Part shown: one piece after another, positions 52,090 through 60,902 of the stretch
Position numbering within the stretch: the first letter of the stretch is position 1
How the letters are laid out: the number at the start of each line of letters is the position of its first letter
Origin: Cryobacterium sp. Y29
GTDB taxonomy: Bacteria > Actinomycetota > Actinomycetes > Actinomycetales > Microbacteriaceae
Direction: 5' to 3'
DNA: 64,000 nt
NCBI RefSeq assembly: GCF_002929825.1
Contig: NZ_PJJN01000031.1
Coordinates: forward strand, 124,001 to 188,000
The notes under the pieces: generated by a model
The model's input: only the letters and a program-made list of their open reading frames with translations
The model's database searches: none
Told to the model about the DNA's origin: nothing
Program-made: the position numbers and the translations under genes

Positions 52090-53745
52090 ATGTCTGATGG
52101 CCCCCTGATTGTGCAAAGTGACCGCACGGTGTTGCTCGAAGTTGCCCATCCTCTTGCCGAGGATGCTCGTCACGACCTCGCCGTTTTCGCAGAGCTCGAA
52201 CGCGCCCCCGAGCACATCCACACCTACCGCATCACGCGGCTGGGCCTGTGGAATGCCCGGGCGGCAGGGCACGATGCGTCCGACATGCTCGCGACGCTCG
52301 AGAAGTATTCCAAATTCGCCATACCTCAGACGGTCAGCGTGGATATCACCGAGACGGTCGGTCGCTACGGGCGACTCGTCATTGAACGTGACCCCGAGGG
52401 TTCCCTCGTACTGCACAGCAGTGACCAAGCCGTTCTCACCGAGATCGCAGGGGCGAAGCGCATTGCGCCACTGTTGATCGGGCATCCTTCCCCGGAAACG
52501 TATCTCGTCGGAGCCTGGGCTCGCGGGCAGCTCAAGCAGGAACTGGTGAAGCTCGGGTGGCCCGCCGAGGACCTTGCCGGGTACACACCAGGCACCCCGC
52601 ACGATATTGCGCTGAAGGAAGACGGCTGGTCGCTACGTGACTATCAGAACAAGGCCGTAGCGAGCTTCTTTGACGGCGGCAGCGGCGTCGTTGTGTTGCC
52701 CTGTGGCGCTGGCAAGACCCTCGTCGGCGCCGGGGCCATGGCCACCGCGAAGACCAACACGCTCATTCTGGTGACCAACACCGTCTCGGCCCGCCAGTGG
52801 CGCGACGAACTGCTCAAGCGCACGACACTGACACCGGAGGAGATCGGCGAATACTCCGGACAGGTAAAAGAGGTCAAGCCGGTGACCATCGCGACCTACC
52901 AAATTCTCACGGCGAAGCGCAAGGGCGAGTACGCCCACCTTGAACTGCTCGACGCCATGGACTGGGGCCTGGTGATCTACGACGAGGTACACCTGTTGCC
53001 CGCTCCCGTGTTCAAACTCACCGCCGAATTGCAGGCGCGCCGCCGCCTCGGCCTCACCGCCACCCTGGTGCGCGAGGACGGCCGCGAGGGCGATGTGTTC
53101 AGCCTGATCGGCCCGAAGCGGTTCGACGCCCCATGGAAGGAGATCGAGGCCCAGGGCTTCATCTCCCCGGCCAACTGCTACGAAGTGCGCATCGACCTGC
53201 CGCAGTCGGAGCGCCTCAGCTATGCCGCCGCAGCGGACGATGAGCGCTACCGCATGGCCGCGACCGCGCCGGCCAAGCTCGGCGTGGTGCAGGCGCTGAT
53301 CAAGAAGCACGAGGGCGAACGCATCCTCGTGATCGGCCAATACCTCGACCAGATCGATGAACTCGCCGAGGTCTTGCATGCCCCCCAGCTCACCGGTGCC
53401 ACCCCGGTCGACGAACGCGAACGTTTATACCAGGCGTTCCGCGTGGGCGAGGTGAAGGTACTCGTGGTGTCGAAGGTCGCGAACTTCTCGGTCGACCTGC
53501 CCGAGGCGACCGTGGCCATCCAGGTGTCTGGTTCGTTCGGCTCCCGCCAGGAGGAGGCCCAGCGCCTCGGCCGGCTGCTGCGCCCGAAGGAATCTGGACT
53601 GTCGGCGAACTTCTACACGCTCGTCGCCCGCGACACCGTCGACCAGGACTTCGCGCAGAACCGCCAGCGTTTTCTCGCCGAACAGGGCTACAGCTACACA
53701 ATCCTCGATGCGCAGGGCCTCACCGCCCAGACCCTGGTCGCCTGA
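52090..53745 (+). CDS. DNA repair helicase XPB
   Basis: This 551-residue SF2 helicase of the bacterial XPB type is an ATP-dependent DNA translocase related to the eukaryotic TFIIH subunit. The N-terminal damage-recognition-like domain (residues 1 to about 170) precedes the motor. Motor motifs are Walker A in LPCGAGKTLVGAG, DEVH in VIYDEVHLLP, GLTATLVREDGREGD (containing the RED motif), the SKVANFSVDLP motif IV/V region and the arginine finger in EAQRLGRLLRPK. I chose the ATG at 52090 on the basis of family N-termini (MSDGPLIVQSDRTVLLEV). Common in actinobacteria, rare elsewhere in bacteria. Confidence 0.94.
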   Translation: MSDGPLIVQSDRTVLLEVAHPLAEDARHDLAVFAELERAPEHIHTYRITRLGLWNARAAGHDASDMLATLEKYSKFAIPQTVSVDITETVGRYGRLVIERDPEGSLVLHSSDQAVLTEIAGAKRIAPLLIGHPSPETYLVGAWARGQLKQELVKLGWPAEDLAGYTPGTPHDIALKEDGWSLRDYQNKAVASFFDGGSGVVVLPCGAGKTLVGAGAMATAKTNTLILVTNTVSARQWRDELLKRTTLTPEEIGEYSGQVKEVKPVTIATYQILTAKRKGEYAHLELLDAMDWGLVIYDEVHLLPAPVFKLTAELQARRRLGLTATLVREDGREGDVFSLIGPKRFDAPWKEIEAQGFISPANCYEVRIDLPQSERLSYAAAADDERYRMAATAPAKLGVVQALIKKHEGERILVIGQYLDQIDELAEVLHAPQLTGATPVDERERLYQAFRVGEVKVLVVSKVANFSVDLPEATVAIQVSGSFGSRQEEAQRLGRLLRPKESGLSANFYTLVARDTVDQDFAQNRQRFLAEQGYSYTILDAQGLTAQTLVA

Positions 53746-53770
53746 CCCGTGTCGCCTGACCCGTATCTCC

Positions 53771-53839
53771 ACGGACGGGGCCCGGGCCCCGTCCACGGGC
53801 CCAGCTTATAAACTGGGCCCCGGAACATAAGGTGGGCCC
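53771..53839. repeat. REP-like palindromic element, copy 2 (inverted)
   Basis: 69 bp matching the reverse complement of 1313-1381 at about 62 positions. It has the same two palindromes and, as with copy 1, lies between two convergent genes (XPB and the reductase). Confidence 0.8.
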
Positions 53840-53865
53840 AGCGCATGCTGCCCGCCCGCCTCAGC

Positions 53866-54588
53866 TCAGGATTGTCGGCGGGCATACCGCAGGAACAGCA
53901 TGTCGCCGGCGCGCAACACGTGCAACAACTCCATAGCGCGAGTCGCCGCGCTTGTCCCGACAGCGATGCGCCCGGCAGAGCCCCCCTCGAGCGCCGGGGC
54001 GAGGCTCAAGCAGAGCTCGTCGACGCGGTCCGCCGCAACGAGGTCTCCGAATAAGTGCGGACCACCCTCGCAGAGAATCTGGGGCAGACCGCGCTCAGCG
54101 AGCTCCGCCACCATGCGTCGCGGGTCAACCCTGTCCTCACCGCAGTCGACCACGTCAGCGCGCGAGGCGAGCGCCGCCCGCCGGTCGGTCGGCGCTGCGG
54201 CATGGGTCAGCACAATTGGTCGGGTCGCCGCATCCGTGAAAACCGGATGCCCGGGGTCAAGATCCAGCCGACCCGACACGATTGCGACCCGGGGCTGGGC
54301 GGCCAGGCCGGCCTGCACGCGCCAGGTCGCGTCGTCCTCTGGCAGCAGAATGCCGCCGTAGCCCTCGGCGCGCACCGTTCCGGCACCGACCAGAATGACG
54401 TCGGTGAGCAGCCGTAGGGTGTCGAAGACGATCTTGTCGTCGGCGTTGTTCAGGCCGCCGCTGAGCCCCTCATGCGTTGCAGCACCATCGAGGCTGGCGA
54501 TGAAGTTGACGCGCACCCGCGGCAGCGATCGGGCGGCCACTCGGTAGTGCTCGATCAGTTCGGCCCGCGGAGGCAGTTCGGCCCGCAT
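53866..54588 (-). CDS. RibD C-terminal-like reductase (pyrimidine reductase/DHFR fold)
   Basis: This 240-residue NAD(P)H-dependent reductase of the RibD C-terminal/dihydrofolate reductase-like fold has RVNFIASLDGAATHEGLSGG, VILVGAGTVRAEGYGG and PQILCEGGPHLFGDL, the substrate and cofactor motifs of that family. True RibD proteins also carry a deaminase domain, absent here, so it may act in riboflavin synthesis alone or replace a folate reductase. It follows folP with a one-base stop-start overlap, which favours a folate-related role. No firm substrate can be given. Confidence 0.85.
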   Translation of the reverse strand: MRAELPPRAELIEHYRVAARSLPRVRVNFIASLDGAATHEGLSGGLNNADDKIVFDTLRLLTDVILVGAGTVRAEGYGGILLPEDDATWRVQAGLAAQPRVAIVSGRLDLDPGHPVFTDAATRPIVLTHAAAPTDRRAALASRADVVDCGEDRVDPRRMVAELAERGLPQILCEGGPHLFGDLVAADRVDELCLSLAPALEGGSAGRIAVGTSAATRAMELLHVLRAGDMLFLRYARRQS

Positions 54589-55496
54589 CAGGCGAGGTTG
54601 TGGCGCTCGTAGGCGGGCTCACGAAACCCGAGGATGGCCTCGGTCATGCGCACGGCGTCGACGGCGGCCCGCACGTTGTGCATGCGCACGATGCGGGCAC
54701 CCTGCAGAATACACACCGTCATGGCGGCCAGAGAACCCTCCACGCGTTCACCGCGTGGCCGGTCCAGGCTCTCCCCCACAAAATCTTTATTAGACACGGC
54801 GACCAGAGTCGGCAGGCCGAGTCCGGTGATCTCGCCGAGCCGCCGGGTCAGCTCGAGCGAGTGTCTGGTGGTCTTGTTGAGGTCGTGGCCCGGGTCAATA
54901 ATAATTCGCTCCCGCAAAACGCCGCGTCCCATAGCCCGATCAACCCGGGCCAGCAGAAACTCGCGGACATCGGCGACGACGTCGTCATAGTGCGGTGCCG
55001 GGTGGGGCCTGCGCGGCGCGGCCAGGCTATGGGTTATCACGAGTGTGGCGTCGCTGTCCGCGACGATGTCGGCCATGGCCGGATCATGCACGCCCGTAGT
55101 GTCGTTGATCACGTGCGCGCCGGCGGCGATGCTCGCGGCGGCCACTGCCGGGTGAAAGGTATCGACCGAGATGACCACGCCCGAGCCTCGCAGTGCCTCG
55201 ACCACCGGCACCACTCGGTCGATCTCCTGTTCGATGGGCACTGCCGGCCCGGGCGCGAATTTGGCACCGCCGATGTCGATCCAGTCGGCCCCATCGGCAA
55301 TTGCCCGATGCGCCGCCACAACGGATGCGTCGAGCGCGAACGTTGCGCCCTGGTCATAGAACGAGTCCGGCGTGCGATTGACGATGGCCATCACGGCCAC
55401 CTCTCGATCGAAGTTGAAGGTGCGGCCGCCGATCACCCGGCGCGGGGCATCTATTTGAGGCAACGTCAGTGCCGTTTCGGGGGTCGTGCGGTTCAT
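54588..55496 (-). CDS. folP: Dihydropteroate synthase
   Basis: DHPS (EC 2.5.1.15) joins p-aminobenzoate to dihydropterin pyrophosphate in folate synthesis. The protein (302 residues from the chosen start) has VMAIVNRTPDSF (family MxIxNxTPDSF), DWIDIGGAKFAPG, SVDTFHPAVA, VINDTTGVHDP, RIIIDPGHDLNKTT and the SNKDFVGE segment. The ATG at 55496 was chosen because GGTGAGGA lies upstream; the open frame extends to 55589. An N-terminal extension of about 30 residues precedes the barrel. It could be the FolP2-like paralogue that lacks DHPS activity in mycobacteria. Confidence 0.88.
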   Translation of the reverse strand: MNRTTPETALTLPQIDAPRRVIGGRTFNFDREVAVMAIVNRTPDSFYDQGATFALDASVVAAHRAIADGADWIDIGGAKFAPGPAVPIEQEIDRVVPVVEALRGSGVVISVDTFHPAVAAASIAAGAHVINDTTGVHDPAMADIVADSDATLVITHSLAAPRRPHPAPHYDDVVADVREFLLARVDRAMGRGVLRERIIIDPGHDLNKTTRHSLELTRRLGEITGLGLPTLVAVSNKDFVGESLDRPRGERVEGSLAAMTVCILQGARIVRMHNVRAAVDAVRMTEAILGFREPAYERHNLA

Positions 55497-55639
55497 AGCG
55501 GTCCTCACCTGTGAAGCGAATCGATCGTCCATGACCATCATGTCGGTAATCCGCGTCGCGCAGCGGATATCTGCCACCCATCTCCGCACACACCGTCCAC
55601 TGTCAGCAAAGCTCCAGCTAACGCGCAGATACTGGGGTC

Positions 55640-56332
55640 ATGACTGACGGCCCCCGCATCCTTATCGTCGATGACGAACCCAATATCCGCGATCTCCTCA
55701 CCACCAGCCTCCGCTTCGCCGGTTTCGCCGTGCGCGCTGTTGGCAATGGCGCGCAGGCCATTTCCGCCGTACTCGAGGAGGAACCGGACCTCATCATTCT
55801 CGACGTCATGCTGCCGGACATGAACGGCTTCGGGGTGACCAAACGCCTGCGTTCGGCCGGTTATACCGCCCCGATCCTGTTCCTGACCGCCAAGGACGAT
55901 ACCGAAGACAAGATCACCGGCCTCACCGTCGGCGGTGACGACTACGTGACCAAGCCATTCAGCCTTGACGAGATCGTCGCTCGCATCAAGGCGATCCTGC
56001 GTCGCACCATGCACGCTGACGAAGACGCGGTGATCCGGGCTGGCGAGCTCACCATGGATCAGGACACCCACGAGGTTCTCGTAGGCACGGAAGCCATTGA
56101 ACTGAGTCCTACCGAGTTCAAGCTGCTGCGCTACCTCATGCTCAACCCCAACCGCGTGCTGTCCAAAGCGCAAATTCTGGACCATGTCTGGGAGTACGAC
56201 TTCAACGGTGACGCCGGAATTGTGGAGAGCTACATTTCCTACCTGCGCCGCAAGGTTGATGTGCACTCGAGCGAACCACTCATTCAGACCAAGCGTGGCT
56301 TCGGCTACATGCTCAAGGCTGCCAAGGCTTAG
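55640..56332 (+). CDS. Two-component response regulator, OmpR/PhoB family (second system)
   Basis: This 230-residue regulator has a receiver domain with VDDE, phosphoacceptor Asp55 in LIILDVMLPDM and the conserved Lys in DDYVTKPFS, then a winged-helix effector domain (LSPTEFKLLRYLMLNPNRVL, VESYISYLRRKVD, TKRGFGYML). It resembles mycobacterial TcrX/PhoP-type regulators. It is followed 46 nt later by its kinase gene in the usual regulator-first order. The target genes are unknown; the nearby WXG100 gene and choline operon are possibilities. A GATACT sequence 6 nt before the ATG suggests a leaderless transcript. Confidence 0.93.
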   Translation: MTDGPRILIVDDEPNIRDLLTTSLRFAGFAVRAVGNGAQAISAVLEEEPDLIILDVMLPDMNGFGVTKRLRSAGYTAPILFLTAKDDTEDKITGLTVGGDDYVTKPFSLDEIVARIKAILRRTMHADEDAVIRAGELTMDQDTHEVLVGTEAIELSPTEFKLLRYLMLNPNRVLSKAQILDHVWEYDFNGDAGIVESYISYLRRKVDVHSSEPLIQTKRGFGYMLKAAKA

Positions 56333-56364
56333 TCACGGCGCACGTTATACACAGCGAGCTTTCG

Positions 56365-56378
56365 TAGACTGAATCCAA
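56365..56378 (+). promoter_or_regulatory. Putative leaderless promoter of the second sensor kinase gene
   Basis: TAGACT at 56365-56370, then 8 nt to the ATG at 56379; no ribosome binding site is present. It would allow expression of the kinase apart from its regulator. Confidence 0.45.
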
Positions 56379-58112
56379 ATGCACGAAACCCTGTCGAGAC
56401 GGTGGAGCAGCATCTCCCTCCGTTCCAAGATCACCGGCGTCACGGTGCTGATGCTCACGCTCGGCCTGCTTGTTTCGGGCATCGGCACCATGGCAATGCT
56501 GAAGCAGTACGTGGTGACGCAGGTCGACACGCAGCTGCAGGTCGACACGCAAACCGCGCTCAGCGGCTATTCGGCGAGCGTGTTCTCGCAGGGCGACACC
56601 GAGGGCGTCGCGTCGGACTACTTCGTGGCCCTCTACGACCAGGACGGTACCCTGATCACGCGTACCTGGCAGGAACGCGACCACGCCGAACTGCCGGTCG
56701 TGGGCATGCCGCTCGACCTGAAACGGGTCTCGCAGCTTGACGGGCAGATCCAAACCCTGTGGGACGCTGCCCACGACACCGAGTTTCACGCGATCATGGT
56801 TCCCGTGGTGATCAGCCCCACCGGCACCTATGGCACCCTCGTCATGGCGGTGTCGCTCCGGCCGACCGAGAACACCATGGCCACCTACCTCACGATCTTT
56901 CTCGGCTTCGGCGCTGGCGTTGTCTTGATCGGAGCCATGCTCACCCGGGTGCTCGTCACGACCACCTTCGTGCCGTTGCGTGAGGCAGAGCAGACGGCAG
57001 CGGCCATCGCCGACGGTGACTTCAGCCAGCGGCTCGGTGGTGCGACCCCCAACACCGAGGTCGGTCGCCTCAACCGTTCGCTCAACATCATGCTCAGCCG
57101 CATCGACCGTGCCTTCAAGGACCGCGCCCGCACCATCGACCAGATGCGTCGTTTCGTCGGCGACGCAAGCCACGAATTGCGCACCCCCCTCGTCTCCGTT
57201 CGTGGCTACGCCGAGCTGTACCGCATGGGCGCGCTGCAGACGCCCGAAGATGTTGCACAGGCCATGGAACGCATCGAAAAAGAGGCCATTCGCATGGGTG
57301 GTTTAGTCGAGGATCTGCTCGAACTGGCCCGCCTCGATGAAACCAAGCCGCTGGCTTTGACCCCGGTGGATCTCGTTCCACTGGCCCGCGACGCCGCCCT
57401 CGACACCATGGCCAGTTCCCCTGGCCGCCAGGTCACTGTGCTCACTCCCCCGCCGCCGGTTGGGCCGCGCGGCGACGACCTCGACGTGACTCTTGACGGG
57501 AACCCTGGAGAAATTCTTCCCGTCGGGCATGACTCGTCGGAGAGCGTCACCACGGGCACCATCACCCGGCCGCCGGGAACCGGCACACCAACCGGAGCGA
57601 TCGCCTTTGCCGGAGCCACCTTGGCCCGGCTGCGCACCCGCAAGCCCCGTCGGGGAAGCCCTGTTATGCCCGACGCCGACCTGACCGCGCTGCCGGTGGA
57701 TACGCCACTACCGCCGATCGTCATGGCTGAAGAGAATAAGATTCGCCAGGTCATCACCAACCTCATGGGCAACGCGATGCGTTTCACCGCCACTGATAGC
57801 CCGATCGAACTCGAAGTCAAGGTGGATTCGCACACCCAGCGGGCTTCGATCGCCGTGATCGACCACGGTGAAGGTATTCCGCCGCAGATTCGAGAGAAAA
57901 TCTTTCAGCGCTTCTGGCGCGCCGACTCCTCTCGCGCCCGTGAAACCGGCGGTAGCGGGCTCGGGCTGGCTATCGTCGCCGCAATCGTCGCGAGCCACAA
58001 CGGCACGGTCGACGTCATCGAAACCCCGGGCGGAGGCGCGACTTTTCGCGTTTCACTCCCGCTCGCCGGCTCGGCGAGCGCCCCGCAGCACGCGCAGCCC
58101 GTCATTCCGTAG
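56379..58112 (+). CDS. Sensor histidine kinase with unusual linker insertion (second system)
   Basis: This 577-residue membrane kinase has TM1 (about residues 19-41), an extracytoplasmic domain of about 130 residues, TM2 (LTIFLGFGAGVVLIGAMLTRV), HAMP, HisKA with His265 in GDASHELRTPLV, and HATPase (NLMGNAMRF, DHGEGI, GSGLGLAIV). Between HisKA and HATPase (about residues 346-445) there is an insertion rich in Pro, Gly and Thr (PPPPVGPRGDD, PPGTGTPTGA) that most kinases lack. All catalytic motifs are intact. The insertion may be a flexible regulatory segment. Confidence 0.9.
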   Translation: MHETLSRRWSSISLRSKITGVTVLMLTLGLLVSGIGTMAMLKQYVVTQVDTQLQVDTQTALSGYSASVFSQGDTEGVASDYFVALYDQDGTLITRTWQERDHAELPVVGMPLDLKRVSQLDGQIQTLWDAAHDTEFHAIMVPVVISPTGTYGTLVMAVSLRPTENTMATYLTIFLGFGAGVVLIGAMLTRVLVTTTFVPLREAEQTAAAIADGDFSQRLGGATPNTEVGRLNRSLNIMLSRIDRAFKDRARTIDQMRRFVGDASHELRTPLVSVRGYAELYRMGALQTPEDVAQAMERIEKEAIRMGGLVEDLLELARLDETKPLALTPVDLVPLARDAALDTMASSPGRQVTVLTPPPPVGPRGDDLDVTLDGNPGEILPVGHDSSESVTTGTITRPPGTGTPTGAIAFAGATLARLRTRKPRRGSPVMPDADLTALPVDTPLPPIVMAEENKIRQVITNLMGNAMRFTATDSPIELEVKVDSHTQRASIAVIDHGEGIPPQIREKIFQRFWRADSSRARETGGSGLGLAIVAAIVASHNGTVDVIETPGGGATFRVSLPLAGSASAPQHAQPVIP

Positions 58113-58245
58113 GGATTTCGCCGCATCCTCCACAGGCCACCAGCGCCGGCATGCGCGCACAGATCCGTTTCGAAGAGCGGATGCCGCCCGCCCACCTTCT
58201 ACGCTCACAGTCACCAACCACTGTTATGTAGGAGAAGGGCACACC

Positions 58246-58536
58246 ATGACAAGCTTCCAGGTCGACAGCGATGCGGTACAGAGCACGGCGAGTACCGCCC
58301 GTGGCACCATTGCGCGCGTGCAGGCAGATGTCGGCGATCTCAACGCCCAGCTGACCAGCCTCGAAGGCTTCTGGACCGGCCAGGCTTCCGCGGCCTTCCA
58401 GGGGGCGTTCGCCGAGTGGCGCGGCATGCACCAGCAGTTGGAAGAGAGCCTGACTCTGCTCAATCAGGCACTGAGCGTCGCCGGGCAGCAGTACGCCGAG
58501 ACCGAGCAGGCGAACACCCGTCTGTTCGCCCGCTAG
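58246..58536 (+). CDS. WXG100-family protein (ESX/type VII substrate)
   Basis: This 96-residue protein has the helical hairpin of ESAT-6-like proteins. The turn contains W-T-G in SLEGFWTGQASAAF, and a YAETE sequence near the end (QQYAETEQANTRLF) matches the YxxxD/E secretion signal. Such proteins are exported by type VII systems as dimers. No EccC, EccD or partner WXG gene is in the window, so it is an orphan copy. AGGAGAAGGGC precedes the ATG. It lies on the same strand after the sensor kinase gene and just before the choline operon. Confidence 0.92.
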   Translation: MTSFQVDSDAVQSTASTARGTIARVQADVGDLNAQLTSLEGFWTGQASAAFQGAFAEWRGMHQQLEESLTLLNQALSVAGQQYAETEQANTRLFAR

Positions 58537-58628
58537 GCGGGTCGGCGGGTGCTTTCGGCGGTAGGTGGCGTTCATCCGTGTGCGCTGTCACGCGCGGGAT
58601 GACACCATCTCACTCCGCCGAGCCTCGA

Positions 58629-58665
58629 GTATTCTTGAAAATACGGGGATTCTCGGTGCTAGACT
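58629..58665 (+). promoter_or_regulatory. Promoter/operator region of the glycine-betaine operon
   Basis: GTATTCTTGAAAATAC (58629-58644) contains an inverted repeat GTATT/AATAC that overlaps a possible -35 TTGAAA (58635-58640). A -10-like TAGACT follows at 58660-58665. No dedicated regulator gene is seen nearby. Confidence 0.45.
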
Positions 58666-58766
58666 GACAGATACTCACAAGCGCCGCCACCGCGGCCACT
58701 CGGACAGCCGACTCGCGCACACGCGGCCGGCACCATCGAGACATCACACCAAGCACCAAGGATGAG

Positions 58767-60902
58767 ATGACTCTCTCTGCCCCCATTCCCGCCGCAGTAC
58801 CGTCGACAGGGCCTCCCGATCCGCCCCCGGAAAACAAAACCCGGGTCAATAAGACGGTTTTCTTCGGATCAGCCTCCGGTATCATCGCCATCGCACTCTG
58901 GGCGATCCTCGCCCCGACCAACGCGAGCGACGTTATCGCCGCCGTCGTCGACTGGGTGTCGGTCAACCTCGGCTGGTACTACTTCCTGATCGTCACCGTC
59001 GTTCTGGTCTTCGTCATCGTCGTCGCCCTCTCCCGGGTCGGTAAAACTCGTCTGGGTCCCGACCACTCACGCCCACAGTTCAGCCTGTTCACCTGGACGG
59101 CCATGCTGTTCGCCGCAGGAATCGGCATCGACCTGATGTTCTTCTCGGTCTCCGAGCCGGTCACGCAGTACCTCGCCCCGCCCACCGGCGACGGCGGTTC
59201 CGTCGAGGCCGCACGTCAGGCCATGGTCTGGACGCTGTTCCACTACGGCATCACCGGCTGGGCGCTCTACGCCCTGATGGGCCTAGCCCTCGGCTACTTC
59301 GCCTATCGGCAGAACCTGCCGCTGAGCATCCGTTCGGCGCTGTACCCGATTTTCGGCAAAAAGATTCACGGCCCGATCGGTGACGTGGTCGACATCGCCG
59401 CAATTCTCGGAACCATCTTCGGCATCGCGACGAGCCTCGGAATCGGCGTCGCCCAGCTCAACTACGGCCTGACCTTCATGTTCGGAACGCCGGAGACCGT
59501 TCTGGTGCAGGGCTCTCTCATTGCCCTGAGCGTGGTCATGGCGACGATTTCCGTCGTCTCCGGGGTCGAGAAGGGCATTCGACGCCTGTCGGAACTCAAC
59601 GTCCTGCTCAGCGTTGGTCTCATGCTATTCATTCTTATCGTCGGCAACACGAGCTTTCTGCTCGACGCCATCATTCTGAACATCGGCGACACCCTCAGCC
59701 GGTTCCCGGCGATGACTCTCAACACATTCGCTTACAACCGCCCCGACGAGTGGCTCAACTGGTGGACCCTGTTCTTCTGGGCGTGGTGGATCGCCTGGGC
59801 ACCGTTCGTAGGCCTGTTCCTGGCCCGCATCAGCCGCGGCCGCACCATCCGCGAGTTCGTCGCCGGCACCATGATCGTTCCGTTCGCGTTTATCCTGCTC
59901 TGGATCGCCGTCTTCGGCAACAGCGCCCTCGCGATCGTCATCGGCGGAGACGCCGGCTTTGGCGAGGTGGCGATGAATTCACCGGAGCGCGCCTTCTACT
60001 CGCTGCTGGCCGAATTCCCGTTCGCCCCTGCAACGGCCGCGATCGCCACGTTCACGGGTTTGCTGTTCTACGTCACGAGCGCCGACTCCGGTGCCCTGGT
60101 GATGGCGAACTTCACCTCGCACCTCAAAGATTCCGAATCCGACGGTCCCAAGTGGCTGCGCATCTTCTGGGCGGTGACCACCGGCGTGCTGACAATGTCG
60201 ATGCTGCTGGTCGGCGGCATCCCAACCCTACAGAATGCCACCATCATCATGGGGCTGCCGTTCTCGGCGGTGCTGCTGCTCGTCATGCTGGGGCTGTATC
60301 GGGCGCTGCGGCTCGAGCAGTCTCTCACCGACAGTTACCGCGCGAGCCTGCCCGGACTGCTGTCCGGCCGCAGTACCGACCCGGCCCGCGCGCGTAACTG
60401 GCGCCAGCGGCTGAGCCGCGCGATGAGCTACCCCGGCCCGCGCCAAGCCGAACGCTTCCTGTCGGGCGTGGCACTGCCCGCCCTGCAGGAAGTGCGCGAC
60501 GAACTCGTGACGCAGGGCGCCGAGGTGACCCTGTCGAAGGGCGTCGTCGACGGCCTGCAGCTACCGCACCTCGACCTGAACGTGTCCATGGGCGACGAGC
60601 GCGGGTTCAAATACCAGATCTACCCAGTGCAGCTCGACACCCCGACCTACGCCGTACGGGCGGCCAGCGCGAGCGGAAAGTACTACCGCATGGAGGTCTT
60701 CTCCCTCGAGGGCAGCCACGGCTACGACCTCATGGGCTACAGCAAGGAGCAGGTCATCACCGACGTGCTCGACCATTACGAAACGCACCTCGACTTTCTG
60801 CACCTCAACCGGGCAGAGCCGGGAAACACCGCCCTCGCCGAGGACCAGGTGGCCAAAGACAATTGGGAAGCCGATTTCGAATCGGACGAGGTCAAACAAT
60901 GA
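58767..60902 (+). CDS. BCCT-family choline/betaine transporter with C-terminal extension
   Basis: This 711-residue transporter of the betaine-choline-carnitine family has about 12 helices, with family motifs in MFFSVSEPVTQYL, MVWTLFHYGITGWALYAL and FFWAWWIAWAPFVGLFLARI. The tryptophan-rich segment WWTLFFWAWWIAWAPF forms the substrate cage. Residues 530-711 are a soluble tail, as in BetT-type high-affinity choline transporters, and probably sense osmotic state. Downstream aldehyde dehydrogenase (4-nt overlap) and choline oxidase indicate that choline is the substrate. Export polarity and Na+ or H+ coupling are not readable. Confidence 0.93.
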   Translation: MTLSAPIPAAVPSTGPPDPPPENKTRVNKTVFFGSASGIIAIALWAILAPTNASDVIAAVVDWVSVNLGWYYFLIVTVVLVFVIVVALSRVGKTRLGPDHSRPQFSLFTWTAMLFAAGIGIDLMFFSVSEPVTQYLAPPTGDGGSVEAARQAMVWTLFHYGITGWALYALMGLALGYFAYRQNLPLSIRSALYPIFGKKIHGPIGDVVDIAAILGTIFGIATSLGIGVAQLNYGLTFMFGTPETVLVQGSLIALSVVMATISVVSGVEKGIRRLSELNVLLSVGLMLFILIVGNTSFLLDAIILNIGDTLSRFPAMTLNTFAYNRPDEWLNWWTLFFWAWWIAWAPFVGLFLARISRGRTIREFVAGTMIVPFAFILLWIAVFGNSALAIVIGGDAGFGEVAMNSPERAFYSLLAEFPFAPATAAIATFTGLLFYVTSADSGALVMANFTSHLKDSESDGPKWLRIFWAVTTGVLTMSMLLVGGIPTLQNATIIMGLPFSAVLLLVMLGLYRALRLEQSLTDSYRASLPGLLSGRSTDPARARNWRQRLSRAMSYPGPRQAERFLSGVALPALQEVRDELVTQGAEVTLSKGVVDGLQLPHLDLNVSMGDERGFKYQIYPVQLDTPTYAVRAASASGKYYRMEVFSLEGSHGYDLMGYSKEQVITDVLDHYETHLDFLHLNRAEPGNTALAEDQVAKDNWEADFESDEVKQ

